This document shows, piece by piece, positions 27,270 through 35,516 of a stretch of DNA of 44,264 bases. Both the position numbers and the translations under genes were made by a program. Origin of the DNA: DATAFF01 sp036257595 (GTDB taxonomy: Bacteria > Pseudomonadota > Alphaproteobacteria > Rhizobiales > Aestuariivirgaceae); contig DATAFF010000118.1 in the NCBI GenBank assembly GCA_036257595.1, forward strand, positions 1 through 44,264, given 5' to 3'. The notes beneath the pieces were generated by a model. It was given only the letters and a program-made list of their open reading frames with translations, was not told where the DNA came from and searched no databases. Position 1 is the first letter of the stretch. Each line of letters starts with the position of its first letter.

Positions 27270-28109
27270 ATGTCCAGCATATTGCGTGTCGGTCTTGTCC
27301 AGATGCGCTCGGGTCTCGAGCCGGAGGCCAATGTTGCCGAGGCCAGCCGGCTCATCCGCCGTGCCGTTGCCGACGGCGCCGAATTCGTGGCGACGCCGGA
27401 AATGACCAATGTGATAGAGCCGCGGCGGTCGGTGCTGTGGGAGAAGGTCTGGGACGAGGCGGCGGACCCGTCGGTCGCGGCGCTGGCAACGGTGGCGCGC
27501 GAATTCGGAATCTGGCTGTCGGCCGGATCGCTGGCGCTGCGGTCAGGCGATCGGCTGGTCAATCGCTCGCTGCTCTATGCGCCGGATGGGAGGATCGTGG
27601 CGCGCTATGACAAGGTGCATCTGTTCGACGTGGCGCTGCCCAATGGCGAGAGCTATCGCGAATCGGGAAGCTATGATGGCGGGGCCCGGGCAGTCACCGT
27701 CGATATCGGGCCGATAAGGCTCGGCCTGACCATTTGCTACGATCTCAGGTTTCCGCAACTCTATCTCGCCTTGGCCGGCGCTGGCGCGACCGTCCTTACC
27801 GCTCCCTCGGCGTTCACCCGGGTGACCGGCGAGGCTCATTGGCACGTGCTGCTCAGGGCGCGGGCGATCGAAACGGGCAGCTTCGTGCTGGCGGCAGCAC
27901 AGGGAGGGCGCCATGAGAGCGGGCGCGAGACCTATGGCCACAGCCTCGTTGTCGATCCTTGGGGGCGGATCCTTGTCGAAGCACAGGATCAGCCGGGCAT
28001 CATCCTGACCGATATCGATGCCGAGCAGGCGGCAGTCGCACGCAGAAAAATCCCCACCCTGCGGCATCAGCGCGACATTGCGGTCGGCGCGGCAGGAGAC
28101 GCCCGATGA
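27270..28109 (+). CDS. Carbon-nitrogen hydrolase, Nit1-like (deaminated glutathione amidase type)
   Basis: A 279-residue nitrilase-superfamily amidase. The triad is Glu44 (ATPEMTN), Lys114 (RYDKVHLFD) and Cys155 (LTICYDLRFP). The FDVALPNGESYRES stretch and the location beside grxC fit the Nit1 group, which clears deaminated glutathione. Start ATG 27270; GTG 27258 is in frame and overlaps the grxC stop (GTGA). The stop overlaps the next start by 4 nt. Confidence 0.93.
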   Translation: MSSILRVGLVQMRSGLEPEANVAEASRLIRRAVADGAEFVATPEMTNVIEPRRSVLWEKVWDEAADPSVAALATVAREFGIWLSAGSLALRSGDRLVNRSLLYAPDGRIVARYDKVHLFDVALPNGESYRESGSYDGGARAVTVDIGPIRLGLTICYDLRFPQLYLALAGAGATVLTAPSAFTRVTGEAHWHVLLRARAIETGSFVLAAAQGGRHESGRETYGHSLVVDPWGRILVEAQDQPGIILTDIDAEQAAVARRKIPTLRHQRDIAVGAAGDAR

Positions 28110-28549
28110 TCCGCTACGATCTCATCTGTGACCAGGAGCACGCGTTCGACGGATGGTTTCGCGACAGCGAAGCCTATGATGTGCAAGCCGCTGCCGGCCA
28201 GGTGGTGTGCCCGATCTGCGGCTCGACGACGGTCGCCAAGCAGCTGATGACGCCGGGTATCCCGGCGAAATCGAACCAGCGCGCCGAAGGCCGCATGCCG
28301 GTTTTCGCAGGGCGGAATGACGAGAAGGTCTCAGAGCTGGTCGAGGCGGTGCGCAAGCTCAGGCGGCATGTGGAGGAGAATGCCGATTATGTCGGCGACC
28401 ATTTTGCCGAGGAGGCGCGGCGCATCCACTATAACGAGGCCAAGCCACGCGGCATTTATGGCGAAGCCTCGCTCGAGGACGCGAAGGCGCTGCTCGAGGA
28501 GGGGGTGGAGGTGCACCCGCTGCCGCCTTTGCCGGAGGATTCGAACTAG
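28106..28549 (+). CDS. DUF1178 family protein
   Basis: A 147-residue protein. The N-terminus MIRYDLICDQEHAFDGWF and the motif VVCPICGS (a CxxC) suggest a zinc-ribbon-like domain of the FmdB type; the middle is a charged helix and the C-terminus ends in HPLPPLPEDSN. The function of DUF1178 is unknown. ATGA overlap with the amidase gene points to co-translation. Its TAG shares CTAG with the stop of convergent ubiG. Confidence 0.93.
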   Translation: MIRYDLICDQEHAFDGWFRDSEAYDVQAAAGQVVCPICGSTTVAKQLMTPGIPAKSNQRAEGRMPVFAGRNDEKVSELVEAVRKLRRHVEENADYVGDHFAEEARRIHYNEAKPRGIYGEASLEDAKALLEEGVEVHPLPPLPEDSN

Positions 28550-29298
28550 GCGGCACTTGGGGCTTGGGACACCAGCATGTAGTTCACTGCGAGATCGGAC
28601 GAGCGCGACCAGCTCATGGTGAGCGGGTTGAAGATCACGCCATCGATCGCCCGCACCGCAAGCCCGGCGGCCTTGCTCCAGGTCTCCAGCTCGGCCGGCG
28701 TGATGAACTTCTCCCATTGGTGGGTCCCCTTGGGCAACCAGCCGAGGACATATTCGGCACCGATGATCGCCAGGGCGAAGGACCGGAAGGTTCGGTTGAT
28801 GGTTGCCACCACCATGACGCCGCGGGGCTTCAGCATCCGGCTGCAATCGGCGAGAAATCGGCTGGGATCCCTGACATGCTCGATCACCTCCATGTTGAGG
28901 ATGACATCGAAGCGTTCGCCGCCGGCAGCGAGCTCCTCGGCGGTGGCCACCCGGTAATCGATTGCGAGTTCCTGCTCGGCGGCATGGACGTTGGCGGTCT
29001 TGATGTTGCGCTCGGAGGGGTCGATGCCGACAACCTCCGCACCGAGGCGGGCCATCGGCTCGGACAGGAGCCCGCCGCCGCAGCCGATGTCGAGGAGGCG
29101 GAGGCCCTTGAAGGGGCGAAGCGCCACCGGGTCGAGGCCAAGCCAGGCAGTCGTCTGCTCGCGGATATAGGCCAGCCGGACGGGATTGAACTTGTGAAGC
29201 ACGCCGAATTTGCCGGCCGGATCCCACCATTGTGCGGCAATTGATGAAAATTTGGCCACTTCGGCGTCTTCAACCGAGCTTCTCAGGGGCGTCGGCAT
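28546..29298 (-). CDS. ubiG: Ubiquinone biosynthesis O-methyltransferase UbiG
   Basis: A 250-residue SAM methyltransferase for both O-methylation steps of ubiquinone. Motif I is LLDIGCGGGLLSEPMARLGA, then GIDPSERNIKTA, FDVILNMEVIEHV and the INRTFRSFALAIIGAEYVLGWLPKGTHQW block that marks UbiG. The start ATG 29298 has GGAG about 7 nt upstream; an open frame to 29571 is a non-coding extension. It is divergent from lysC, the usual alphaproteobacterial arrangement. Confidence 0.98.
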   Translation of the reverse strand: MPTPLRSSVEDAEVAKFSSIAAQWWDPAGKFGVLHKFNPVRLAYIREQTTAWLGLDPVALRPFKGLRLLDIGCGGGLLSEPMARLGAEVVGIDPSERNIKTANVHAAEQELAIDYRVATAEELAAGGERFDVILNMEVIEHVRDPSRFLADCSRMLKPRGVMVVATINRTFRSFALAIIGAEYVLGWLPKGTHQWEKFITPAELETWSKAAGLAVRAIDGVIFNPLTMSWSRSSDLAVNYMLVSQAPSAA

Positions 29299-29349
29299 GA
29301 TCTCCGGTCGAACCTCCGACGGAATGCATTCGCCAATGCGCTGCAGGGA

Positions 29350-29418
29350 TTGCAGGCGGCCACTATTGCATATATGACGCGCCGGAGAACCGTTCTCCGC
29401 GCGCCTTTTTTGGCGCGC
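29350..29418 (+). promoter_or_regulatory. lysC leader: weak promoter and two overlapping hairpins
   Basis: TTGCAG (29350) and TATATG (29371) with a 15-nt spacer are a weak sigma-70-like pair. Downstream are two hairpins. The first is CGGAGAA-CCG-TTCTCCG (29383-29399). The second is GCGCGCC-TTTTTT-GGCGCGC (29399-29418). They share base 29399, so they may not form fully together. Such a leader before lysC could control it, but I see no leader peptide and no lysine riboswitch. Confidence 0.4.
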
Positions 29419-29479
29419 TGCACCGGGAACCCGCTTTACGTTTGTTTCGACCGGTCCCTCGCAAGGCAAGAGACAGGGC

Positions 29480-30733
29480 ATGGCTCGATTGGTGATGAAG
29501 TTCGGGGGAACCTCGGTCGCCGATATCGCGCGAATCCGCAATGTCGCGCGCCATGTCGAGCGCGAGCTCAAGGCCGGCCATCAGGTCGCGGTGGTGGTTT
29601 CGGCAATGGCCGGGGCGACCGATCAGCTGGTCGGATGGTGCCGCGAGGCAGCACTCAAGCACGATGCCCGCGAATATGACGCCGTGGTGGCGTCAGGCGA
29701 GCAGATCACCGCCGGGCTCCTCGCCATCGTGCTGCAGGACATGGGGATTCCCGCCCGGTCGTGGATGGGCTGGCAAGTGGCGGTGCGCACCGACGGCGTC
29801 CATGGCGCGGCGCGCATCCTGGAGATCGACGACCAGGAAGTCCGCAAGCGCCTGGAGCAGGGGCAGGTCGTCGTGATGGCCGGTTTTCAGGGGATTGGCC
29901 CGGACCGGCGCATCACCACGCTGGGCCGCGGCGGCTCGGATACGAGCGCGGTGGCACTGGCGGCCGCCCTCGACGCCCGGTGCGACATCTATTCCGATGT
30001 CGACGGGGTCTACACCACCGATCCACGCATCGTCGAGAAGGCTCGGCGGGTCGACCGCATCACCTATGAAGAGATGCTGGAAATGGCCTCTCTCGGCTCC
30101 AAGGTGCTGCAGACCCGGTCGGTCGAGCTGGCAATGGTGTATAAGGTGCCACTCCAGGTACGCTCCAGTTTCGACCCGCCGGATTCACCGAGCCAGAACC
30201 GGCCGGACGGCACCGGACCGGGCACCATCGTATGCGACGAGGACAAGATCGTGGAACAGCAGGTTGTCAGCGGAATCGCCTATGCCAAGGACGAGGCCAA
30301 GGTGTCGATCCGCGGCGTGCCCGATCGCCCGGGCGTGTCGGCCGGAATCTTCGGTCCGCTGGCCGAGGCCAATATCAGCGTCGACGTGATCGTGCAAAAC
30401 GTATCGCCCGACGGCAAGATGGCCAACATCACCTTCACCATTGCGACCAAGGATCTCAGGCGGACGCTCGAAGTGCTAGAGGCGGCGCGCGACAAGATCG
30501 GCTATGCGGAGCTGTCGCATGCCACCGGCATCGCCAAGGTATCGATCATCGGGATCGGCATGCGCAGCCATGCGGGCGTGGCGGCGAAGATGTTCAAGGC
30601 GCTGGCCGAGAAGGGCATCAACATCCAGGCGATCACCACTTCCGAGATCAAGGTCTCGGTGCTGATCGATGCGGCCTATACGGAACTCGCGGTCAGGGCG
30701 CTGCACAGCGTCTACGGGCTCGATGCGGTTTGA
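29480..30733 (+). CDS. lysC: Aspartate kinase
   Basis: A 417-residue aspartokinase, the first step towards lysine, threonine and methionine. The kinase domain has MKFGGTSVAD at the start, the glycine-rich LGRGGSDTSAVALAAAL and DIYSDVDGVYTTDPRIV. Two ACT domains follow (about 265-400), including GVAAKMFKALAEKGINI, and give feedback control by end products. Size and layout fit the monofunctional alphaproteobacterial form. ptsP follows 76 nt later. Confidence 0.98.
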   Translation: MARLVMKFGGTSVADIARIRNVARHVERELKAGHQVAVVVSAMAGATDQLVGWCREAALKHDAREYDAVVASGEQITAGLLAIVLQDMGIPARSWMGWQVAVRTDGVHGAARILEIDDQEVRKRLEQGQVVVMAGFQGIGPDRRITTLGRGGSDTSAVALAAALDARCDIYSDVDGVYTTDPRIVEKARRVDRITYEEMLEMASLGSKVLQTRSVELAMVYKVPLQVRSSFDPPDSPSQNRPDGTGPGTIVCDEDKIVEQQVVSGIAYAKDEAKVSIRGVPDRPGVSAGIFGPLAEANISVDVIVQNVSPDGKMANITFTIATKDLRRTLEVLEAARDKIGYAELSHATGIAKVSIIGIGMRSHAGVAAKMFKALAEKGINIQAITTSEIKVSVLIDAAYTELAVRALHSVYGLDAV

Positions 30734-30809
30734 ACGGAAGGATGCGATGATCGTCAAGCCCCGCGCCAAACCGCCGAGAAGGCCAGTCCAGGATTAAGGA
30801 CGCACGCCG

Positions 30810-33074
30810 ATGGTTCCACCCGCCTTAGGCCCGCGCGTCCTGCTGCGAAGGCTGCGCGAGGTCATGGCGGAGCCGGTCGCAGCGCAGCAGAGGCTCGATC
30901 GCATCGTGACTTTGATCGCCGCCAATATGGTGGCCGAGGTGTGCTCGATCTATGTGCTGCGGCCGGGCGGCGATCTCGAGCTCTTCGCAACCGAGGGCCT
31001 GAACCGGGCGGCGGTGCATAAGAGCAGGCTGAAGCTCGGGGAAGGCCTGGTCGGAAAGATCGCGCTCGATGGCGCGCCGCTCAACCTCGCCGAGGCCCAG
31101 TCCCATCCGGACTTCAAATATCTGCCGGAAACGGGCGAGGAGATCTATTCGTCGTTCCTCGGCGTGCCGCTGCTGAGGCTTGGTCGCTCGATCGGCGTGC
31201 TGGTCGTCCAGAACCGCACCAAGCGGCAATATATCGAGGAGGAAGAGGAAGCGCTGCAGACGGCGGCGATGGTGCTGGCCGAGGTCATCGCCTCCGGCGA
31301 CATGAAGGAGCTGGCGCAGGCGGGCGAGGCGGAAGCGGCGCGCCAGCGCAGCCATCACCTGCGCGGCGAGAGCATCGCCGAGGGGCTGGCGCTCGGCCAT
31401 GTCGTCCTGCATGAGCCGCGGGTGGTCATCACCAATCTGATCGCCGAAAGCATTCCCGACGAGAAGCGGCGGCTCGAAGAGGGCATCGCGGCGCTGCGCC
31501 AGCAGGTCGATACGTTGATCGGCCGCCTGAGCCTCGGCGAGGGCGGCGAGCATGACGAGGTGCTCGAGACCTTCCGGATGTTCGCCCATGACCGCGGCTG
31601 GGTCAGGCGAATCCGTGAGGCGGTCGAGACCGGCCTGACCGCCGAGGCAGCGGTCGAGCGAGTGCAGGGCGAGAACCGCGCCCGCATGATGCGCCAGAGC
31701 GATACCTATCTGCGCGATCGCCTGCATGATCTCGATGACCTGGCGAATCGGCTGCTGCGCATCCTGACGGGGCAGACCGGCACCGCGGCGCAGGGCCAGC
31801 TGCCGCGCGACGCCATCGTGGTGGCGCGCACCATGGGGCCTGCCGAGCTTCTCGACTATGACCGGACGCGGCTGCGCGGTCTGGTGCTCGCCGAATCCGG
31901 GACCAACAGCCATGTGGCGATCGTGGCGCGGGCGCTCGGAGTCCCGGCGGTCGGGCATGTTCTCGACATTGTCGAGCTGGTCGAGACCGGCGATCCGATC
32001 ATTGTCGATGGCGGGCTCGGCGAGATCCATGTCCGACCGTCGCCCGGCATCGAGCAAGCCTATGCCGAGAAGGTCAGGTTCTATGCGCGTCGCCAGGCGA
32101 AATATGCCGAGCTCAGGCATTTGCCGGCGGTGACGCTCGATGGCCAGCGGATCACGCTGAACATCAATGCCGGACTGATCGTCGATCTGCCGCATCTTTC
32201 GGATTCCGGCGCCGACGGCATCGGGCTGTTCCGGACCGAGCTGCAATTCATGCTGTCGCGGCGGTTTCCGCGGCTGGAGCAGCAAGCCGGACTTTATGCG
32301 TCGGTTTTGGCGGCTGCGGGGGAGAAGCCGGTGGTTTTTCGCACCCTCGATATCGGCTCCGACAAGACCTTGCCCTATCTCCATGTGCCGCGCGAGGACA
32401 ATCCGGCGCTTGGCTGGCGGGCAATCCGTTATGCGCTGGAGCGTCCGGCGCTGCTTCGGTTGCAGGCGCGGGCGCTGCTCAGGGCGGGATCCGGCCGCGA
32501 TCTTCGGATCATGTTTCCGATGGTGGCTGAAGTCGCTGAGTTCATCAATGCGCGGGCGGCGGTGCTGGAGGAGCGGGCCTTTCTCGAAAGGCAGGGCCAT
32601 CCGCCGCCGCGCTCGCTCATGCTTGGCGCGATGATCGAGGTTCCGTCACTGCTGTTTCAGCTCGATGCATTTCTTGCCGAGGTGGACTTCGTATCGATCG
32701 GTTCGAACGACCTCATGCAGTTCCTGTTCGCCTCCGACCGCGGCCACCCCAAGCTCGCCGGGCGGTATGATCCGCTGAGCCCGCCGGGACTCAGCGCCTT
32801 GCGGTTTGTGGTCGAACGGGCGCGCGCCTTCGACGTGCCGGTCAATCTTTGCGGAGAAATGGCGGGCCGGCCACTCGATGCGATGACGCTGATCGGGCTC
32901 GGCTATCGCTCGATATCGATGGCGCCGGCCGCCATCGGGCCGGTCAAGTCGATGACGCTGATGCTCGACGCCGGCAAGCTCGAGAGCTTTCTTACGCCGC
33001 TGCTCGGCCGCGGCGACCACAGCATAAGAGCCGAGCTCATGGCCTTTGCGGCCGACAACAACATACCGGTCTGA
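30810..33074 (+). CDS. ptsP: PEP-protein phosphotransferase of the nitrogen PTS (EI-Ntr)
   Basis: A 754-residue protein. An N-terminal GAF domain (about 15-150), known to sense glutamine and 2-oxoglutarate in EI-Ntr, is followed by the EI N-domain, the phosphohistidine in TNSHVAIVAR (His368) and the TIM-barrel PEP-binding domain (GIGLFRTELQFM, RTLDIGSDK, CGEMAGRP). It starts the phosphorelay to NPr and EIIA-Ntr. GGATTAAGGA lies about 10 nt before ATG. lysC-ptsP-prfA order is usual in Hyphomicrobiales. Confidence 0.97.
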   Translation: MVPPALGPRVLLRRLREVMAEPVAAQQRLDRIVTLIAANMVAEVCSIYVLRPGGDLELFATEGLNRAAVHKSRLKLGEGLVGKIALDGAPLNLAEAQSHPDFKYLPETGEEIYSSFLGVPLLRLGRSIGVLVVQNRTKRQYIEEEEEALQTAAMVLAEVIASGDMKELAQAGEAEAARQRSHHLRGESIAEGLALGHVVLHEPRVVITNLIAESIPDEKRRLEEGIAALRQQVDTLIGRLSLGEGGEHDEVLETFRMFAHDRGWVRRIREAVETGLTAEAAVERVQGENRARMMRQSDTYLRDRLHDLDDLANRLLRILTGQTGTAAQGQLPRDAIVVARTMGPAELLDYDRTRLRGLVLAESGTNSHVAIVARALGVPAVGHVLDIVELVETGDPIIVDGGLGEIHVRPSPGIEQAYAEKVRFYARRQAKYAELRHLPAVTLDGQRITLNINAGLIVDLPHLSDSGADGIGLFRTELQFMLSRRFPRLEQQAGLYASVLAAAGEKPVVFRTLDIGSDKTLPYLHVPREDNPALGWRAIRYALERPALLRLQARALLRAGSGRDLRIMFPMVAEVAEFINARAAVLEERAFLERQGHPPPRSLMLGAMIEVPSLLFQLDAFLAEVDFVSIGSNDLMQFLFASDRGHPKLAGRYDPLSPPGLSALRFVVERARAFDVPVNLCGEMAGRPLDAMTLIGLGYRSISMAPAAIGPVKSMTLMLDAGKLESFLTPLLGRGDHSIRAELMAFAADNNIPV

Positions 33075-33080
33075 GCGTAA

Positions 33081-33150
33081 CCTGATGGTTACCATTTTGA
33101 ACCATCGTAGCTGTGACAGGCGCGAGAAAACCCTCCCGCGCCTGATGGTT
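33081..33150. promoter_or_regulatory. Repeated CCTGATGGTT sites before the RodZ-like gene
   Basis: CCTGATGGTT occurs at 33081 and 33141, and its core in reverse (AACCATC) at 33100-33106. Between them a hairpin GGCGCG/CGCGCC spans about 33119-33142. The sites could bind a regulator of the RodZ-like gene; this is speculative. Confidence 0.3.
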
Positions 33151-33166
33151 CAGCGGATCGGCATTG

Positions 33167-34249
33167 ATGAGCAGCGACAGCCAGGTCCATATGGGGAAGC
33201 CGCGCGCTTCCGTGTTCTTCCGGCCGAAACCCGATGGTGAAATCGATCCGGCTGGCGAGGTCGGCTGGTTTCTGCAGCGTGAAAGGGAACGGCGGCGCGA
33301 GCGGCTCGAGGACGCCGGGCGGGCCTGCCGAGTGCATCCTTATCATCTCGAAGCGATCGAGGCCGGTGACCTCACGCGATTGCCGTCGCGGCGGGATACG
33401 CTGCGGATGCTCGAAGCCTATGCCCATCATATCGGGTTCGATCCGGGACCGCTGCTCCAGCATTATGCCCGGTTCCTGCCGCAGCAGAGCGGCACGGCGC
33501 GGCGCACACCCGGAACCGCCAGGCCGTTCGGCAGCGCCGAGATCATCGCTTTCCCGCTCATCAACCGGCTGATCGACGCTGCCAAAGGCAAAGGCGGGAT
33601 CGTTGCCTGCGTTTGCGGGGCCATCTTGTTGCTTGCAGCGGCAAGCCATGTGCTGAGCCCGTGGGGAGAATCGGCAGGGGTCACGGCGCACAGCAATCCG
33701 GCGAATGTGCGGGTCGAGGGGCCGGCGAGCGAAGTCTCGTCGATCACGTCGCTGACCGAAGAGTTCATGAAGGGAGACTCGGCGGAGACCCGCGAGGCCG
33801 AGGCGGGAAGGGCGGGGCCCGATCTGCCAGAGCCCGAGGCGGAGGCGGCGGCGGGCGAACCGGTCGGCGGAATTGCCGAGCTCATCCAGCGGGAGACCAG
33901 CGGCACTCTCAAGCGCAAGGGCACCCATCGGTCGGCTGCGGAAGGCGAGGAGCAAGCCGGTGGCGGTCGGGTTTATGGCTCCGAGAATGTCGATTCACGG
34001 CTGGTGCTGCATGCCAAGGCCAAGGTATGGATCCGCATCGAGGATGCGCAGGGGCGGGTGGTGCTCACCCAGACATTGATGGCGGGCGACAGCTATCGGG
34101 TGCCGAACCGCGACGGGCTCATGGTCATCGCGCGCGACGGTGGCCTGCTCAGCTATTCGATCGACGGGGTGGACAGGGGCCAGCTCGGCAATCCAGGCGA
34201 GATCCTGGTCGGGCGCTCGCTCGACCTCGGGCGGTTGACCGAGGGTTAG
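33167..34249 (+). CDS. RodZ-like helix-turn-helix membrane protein
   Basis: A 360-residue protein. A cytoplasmic HTH_25 domain (about 30-100; EVGWFLQRERERRRERLEDA, YHLEAIEAGDL) is followed by a linker, one transmembrane segment (about 145-167, IVACVCGAILLLAAASHVL), an acidic spacer and a C-terminal DUF4115 domain (about 270-355; VLHAKAKVWIRIEDAQG, LMAGDSYRVP). This is the layout of RodZ, which links MreB to the cell wall machinery. Start ATG 33167; a TTG just before is also possible. Its TAG overlaps a palindromic element. Confidence 0.88.
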   Translation: MSSDSQVHMGKPRASVFFRPKPDGEIDPAGEVGWFLQRERERRRERLEDAGRACRVHPYHLEAIEAGDLTRLPSRRDTLRMLEAYAHHIGFDPGPLLQHYARFLPQQSGTARRTPGTARPFGSAEIIAFPLINRLIDAAKGKGGIVACVCGAILLLAAASHVLSPWGESAGVTAHSNPANVRVEGPASEVSSITSLTEEFMKGDSAETREAEAGRAGPDLPEPEAEAAAGEPVGGIAELIQRETSGTLKRKGTHRSAAEGEEQAGGGRVYGSENVDSRLVLHAKAKVWIRIEDAQGRVVLTQTLMAGDSYRVPNRDGLMVIARDGGLLSYSIDGVDRGQLGNPGEILVGRSLDLGRLTEG

Positions 34250-34324
34250 AGCGTGATGTGGTCAGGTCTACCCAGCCTGCGATGCGCTGGGTGTAGGTGG
34301 GTACACCTGAAACCCATCATGCTC
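34249..34324. repeat. Intergenic palindromic element of Hyphomicrobiales type
   Basis: Outer arms GAGCGTGATGTGGTCAGGT (34249) and ACCTGAAACCCATCATGCTC (to 34324) are nearly complementary. Inside is a hairpin TACCCAGC / GCTGGGTGTA. From memory, GAGCATGATG-ended palindromes are frequent between genes in Rhizobiales. It includes the last base of the RodZ-like stop codon. One copy is in this window. Confidence 0.65.
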
Positions 34325-34430
34325 CAACATGCTCGCCGTCGGGTTGCTGGCGCTTGGCGCGGACGAAAGTCTCGGCTAGAACGCGCCACCTGACCTGTGG
34401 CGGACGCTGTCCGGTCCGCGCCGAGGAACG

Positions 34431-35516
34431 ATGATTTCGATCGGAAGTGAAAAGATTGCTCGACTCAACGGCCGTTTCGCTGTGATCGAAGCCGAATTGG
34501 CGAGCGGTGCAACCGGCGATGCTTTTGTCAAGCTGTCCAAGGAATATGCCGAACTCGAGCCGGTGATACGGGCTGCCCGGTCGCTCGAAACGCTCAGGCG
34601 CGAGCGCGCCGAGGTCGAGGAAATGCTCGCCCAAGCGAGCGATGGCGAGCTGAAATCGCTGGCCGAGGACGAGCGCTCCTTGCTCGACGAGCGGATCCGG
34701 GAAGCCGAGCAGAATTTCCGCCGGATGCTGCTGCCCAAGGACGCCGCCGACGAACGCAACGTGATCATCGAGGTCAGGGCCGGCACTGGCGGCGACGAGG
34801 CGGCGCTGTTCGCCGGCGATCTGTTCCGCATGTATCAGCGCTATGCCGGGTTCAAGGGGTGGAAGGTGGAGATCCTGTCGGCGAGCGAGGCCGAGCTTGG
34901 CGGCTATCGCGAGATCGTGGCGCAGATCTCCGGCGCCGGCGCTTATGCCCATCTCAAATTCGAGTCGGGGGTGCATCGGGTGCAGAGGGTGCCGGTGACG
35001 GAAGCGCAAGGCCGCATCCATACTTCCGCCGCCACGGTTGCGGTTCTTCCCGAGGCGGAGGAGGTCGATGTCCAGATCGAGGACAAGGATCTGCGCATCG
35101 ATGTATTCCGCTCGTCGGGGCCGGGCGGGCAGTCGGTCAACACCACCGACAGTGCGGTGCGGATCACCCATCTGCCGAGCGGCATCGTGGTCAGCCAGCA
35201 GGACGAGAAATCGCAGCACAAGAACAAGGCCAAAGCGCTGAAGATCCTGCGAGCCAAGCTCTATGAGCGCGAGCGGGAGCGGCTGGATGCCGAACGGTCG
35301 GCGGTCCGGCGCGGGCAGGTCGGCTCCGGCGATCGGTCGGAACGCATCAGGACCTATAATTTCCCGCAAGGGCGGGTGACCGATCACCGCATCAATCTCA
35401 CTCTCTACAAGCTCGATCTGGTGATGGAGGGGCCAGCGCTCGAGGAGCTGATCCAGGCGCTGATCACGCAGCATCATGCCGAACTGCTCGCCGGCAGCGA
35501 CGGTAATGCCGACTGA
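34431..35516 (+). CDS. prfA: Peptide chain release factor 1
   Basis: A 361-residue class I release factor. The GGQ motif (232-234, in SSGPGGQSVNTTDSAVRI) promotes peptidyl-tRNA hydrolysis, and the PxT-type codon-reading segment lies before it (PVTEAQGRIH, residues about 186-195). Length is normal. GAGGAACG directly precedes ATG. The prmC gene, whose product methylates the GGQ glutamine, overlaps its end by 11 nt. Confidence 0.99.
   Translation: MISIGSEKIARLNGRFAVIEAELASGATGDAFVKLSKEYAELEPVIRAARSLETLRRERAEVEEMLAQASDGELKSLAEDERSLLDERIREAEQNFRRMLLPKDAADERNVIIEVRAGTGGDEAALFAGDLFRMYQRYAGFKGWKVEILSASEAELGGYREIVAQISGAGAYAHLKFESGVHRVQRVPVTEAQGRIHTSAATVAVLPEAEEVDVQIEDKDLRIDVFRSSGPGGQSVNTTDSAVRITHLPSGIVVSQQDEKSQHKNKAKALKILRAKLYERERERLDAERSAVRRGQVGSGDRSERIRTYNFPQGRVTDHRINLTLYKLDLVMEGPALEELIQALITQHHAELLAGSDGNAD

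Noticed and set aside
29399..29418. Rho-independent terminator before lysC
   Set aside because: The T-run is in the loop, not after the stem, on either strand (as A-run on the other).
29299..29479. Lysine riboswitch upstream of lysC
   Set aside because: The gap is only about 180 nt, contains two simple hairpins, and lacks the conserved multi-helix core.
30825..32600. A 591-codon open frame antisense to ptsP
   Set aside because: Same effect; no recognisable domain, and ptsP has full family motifs.
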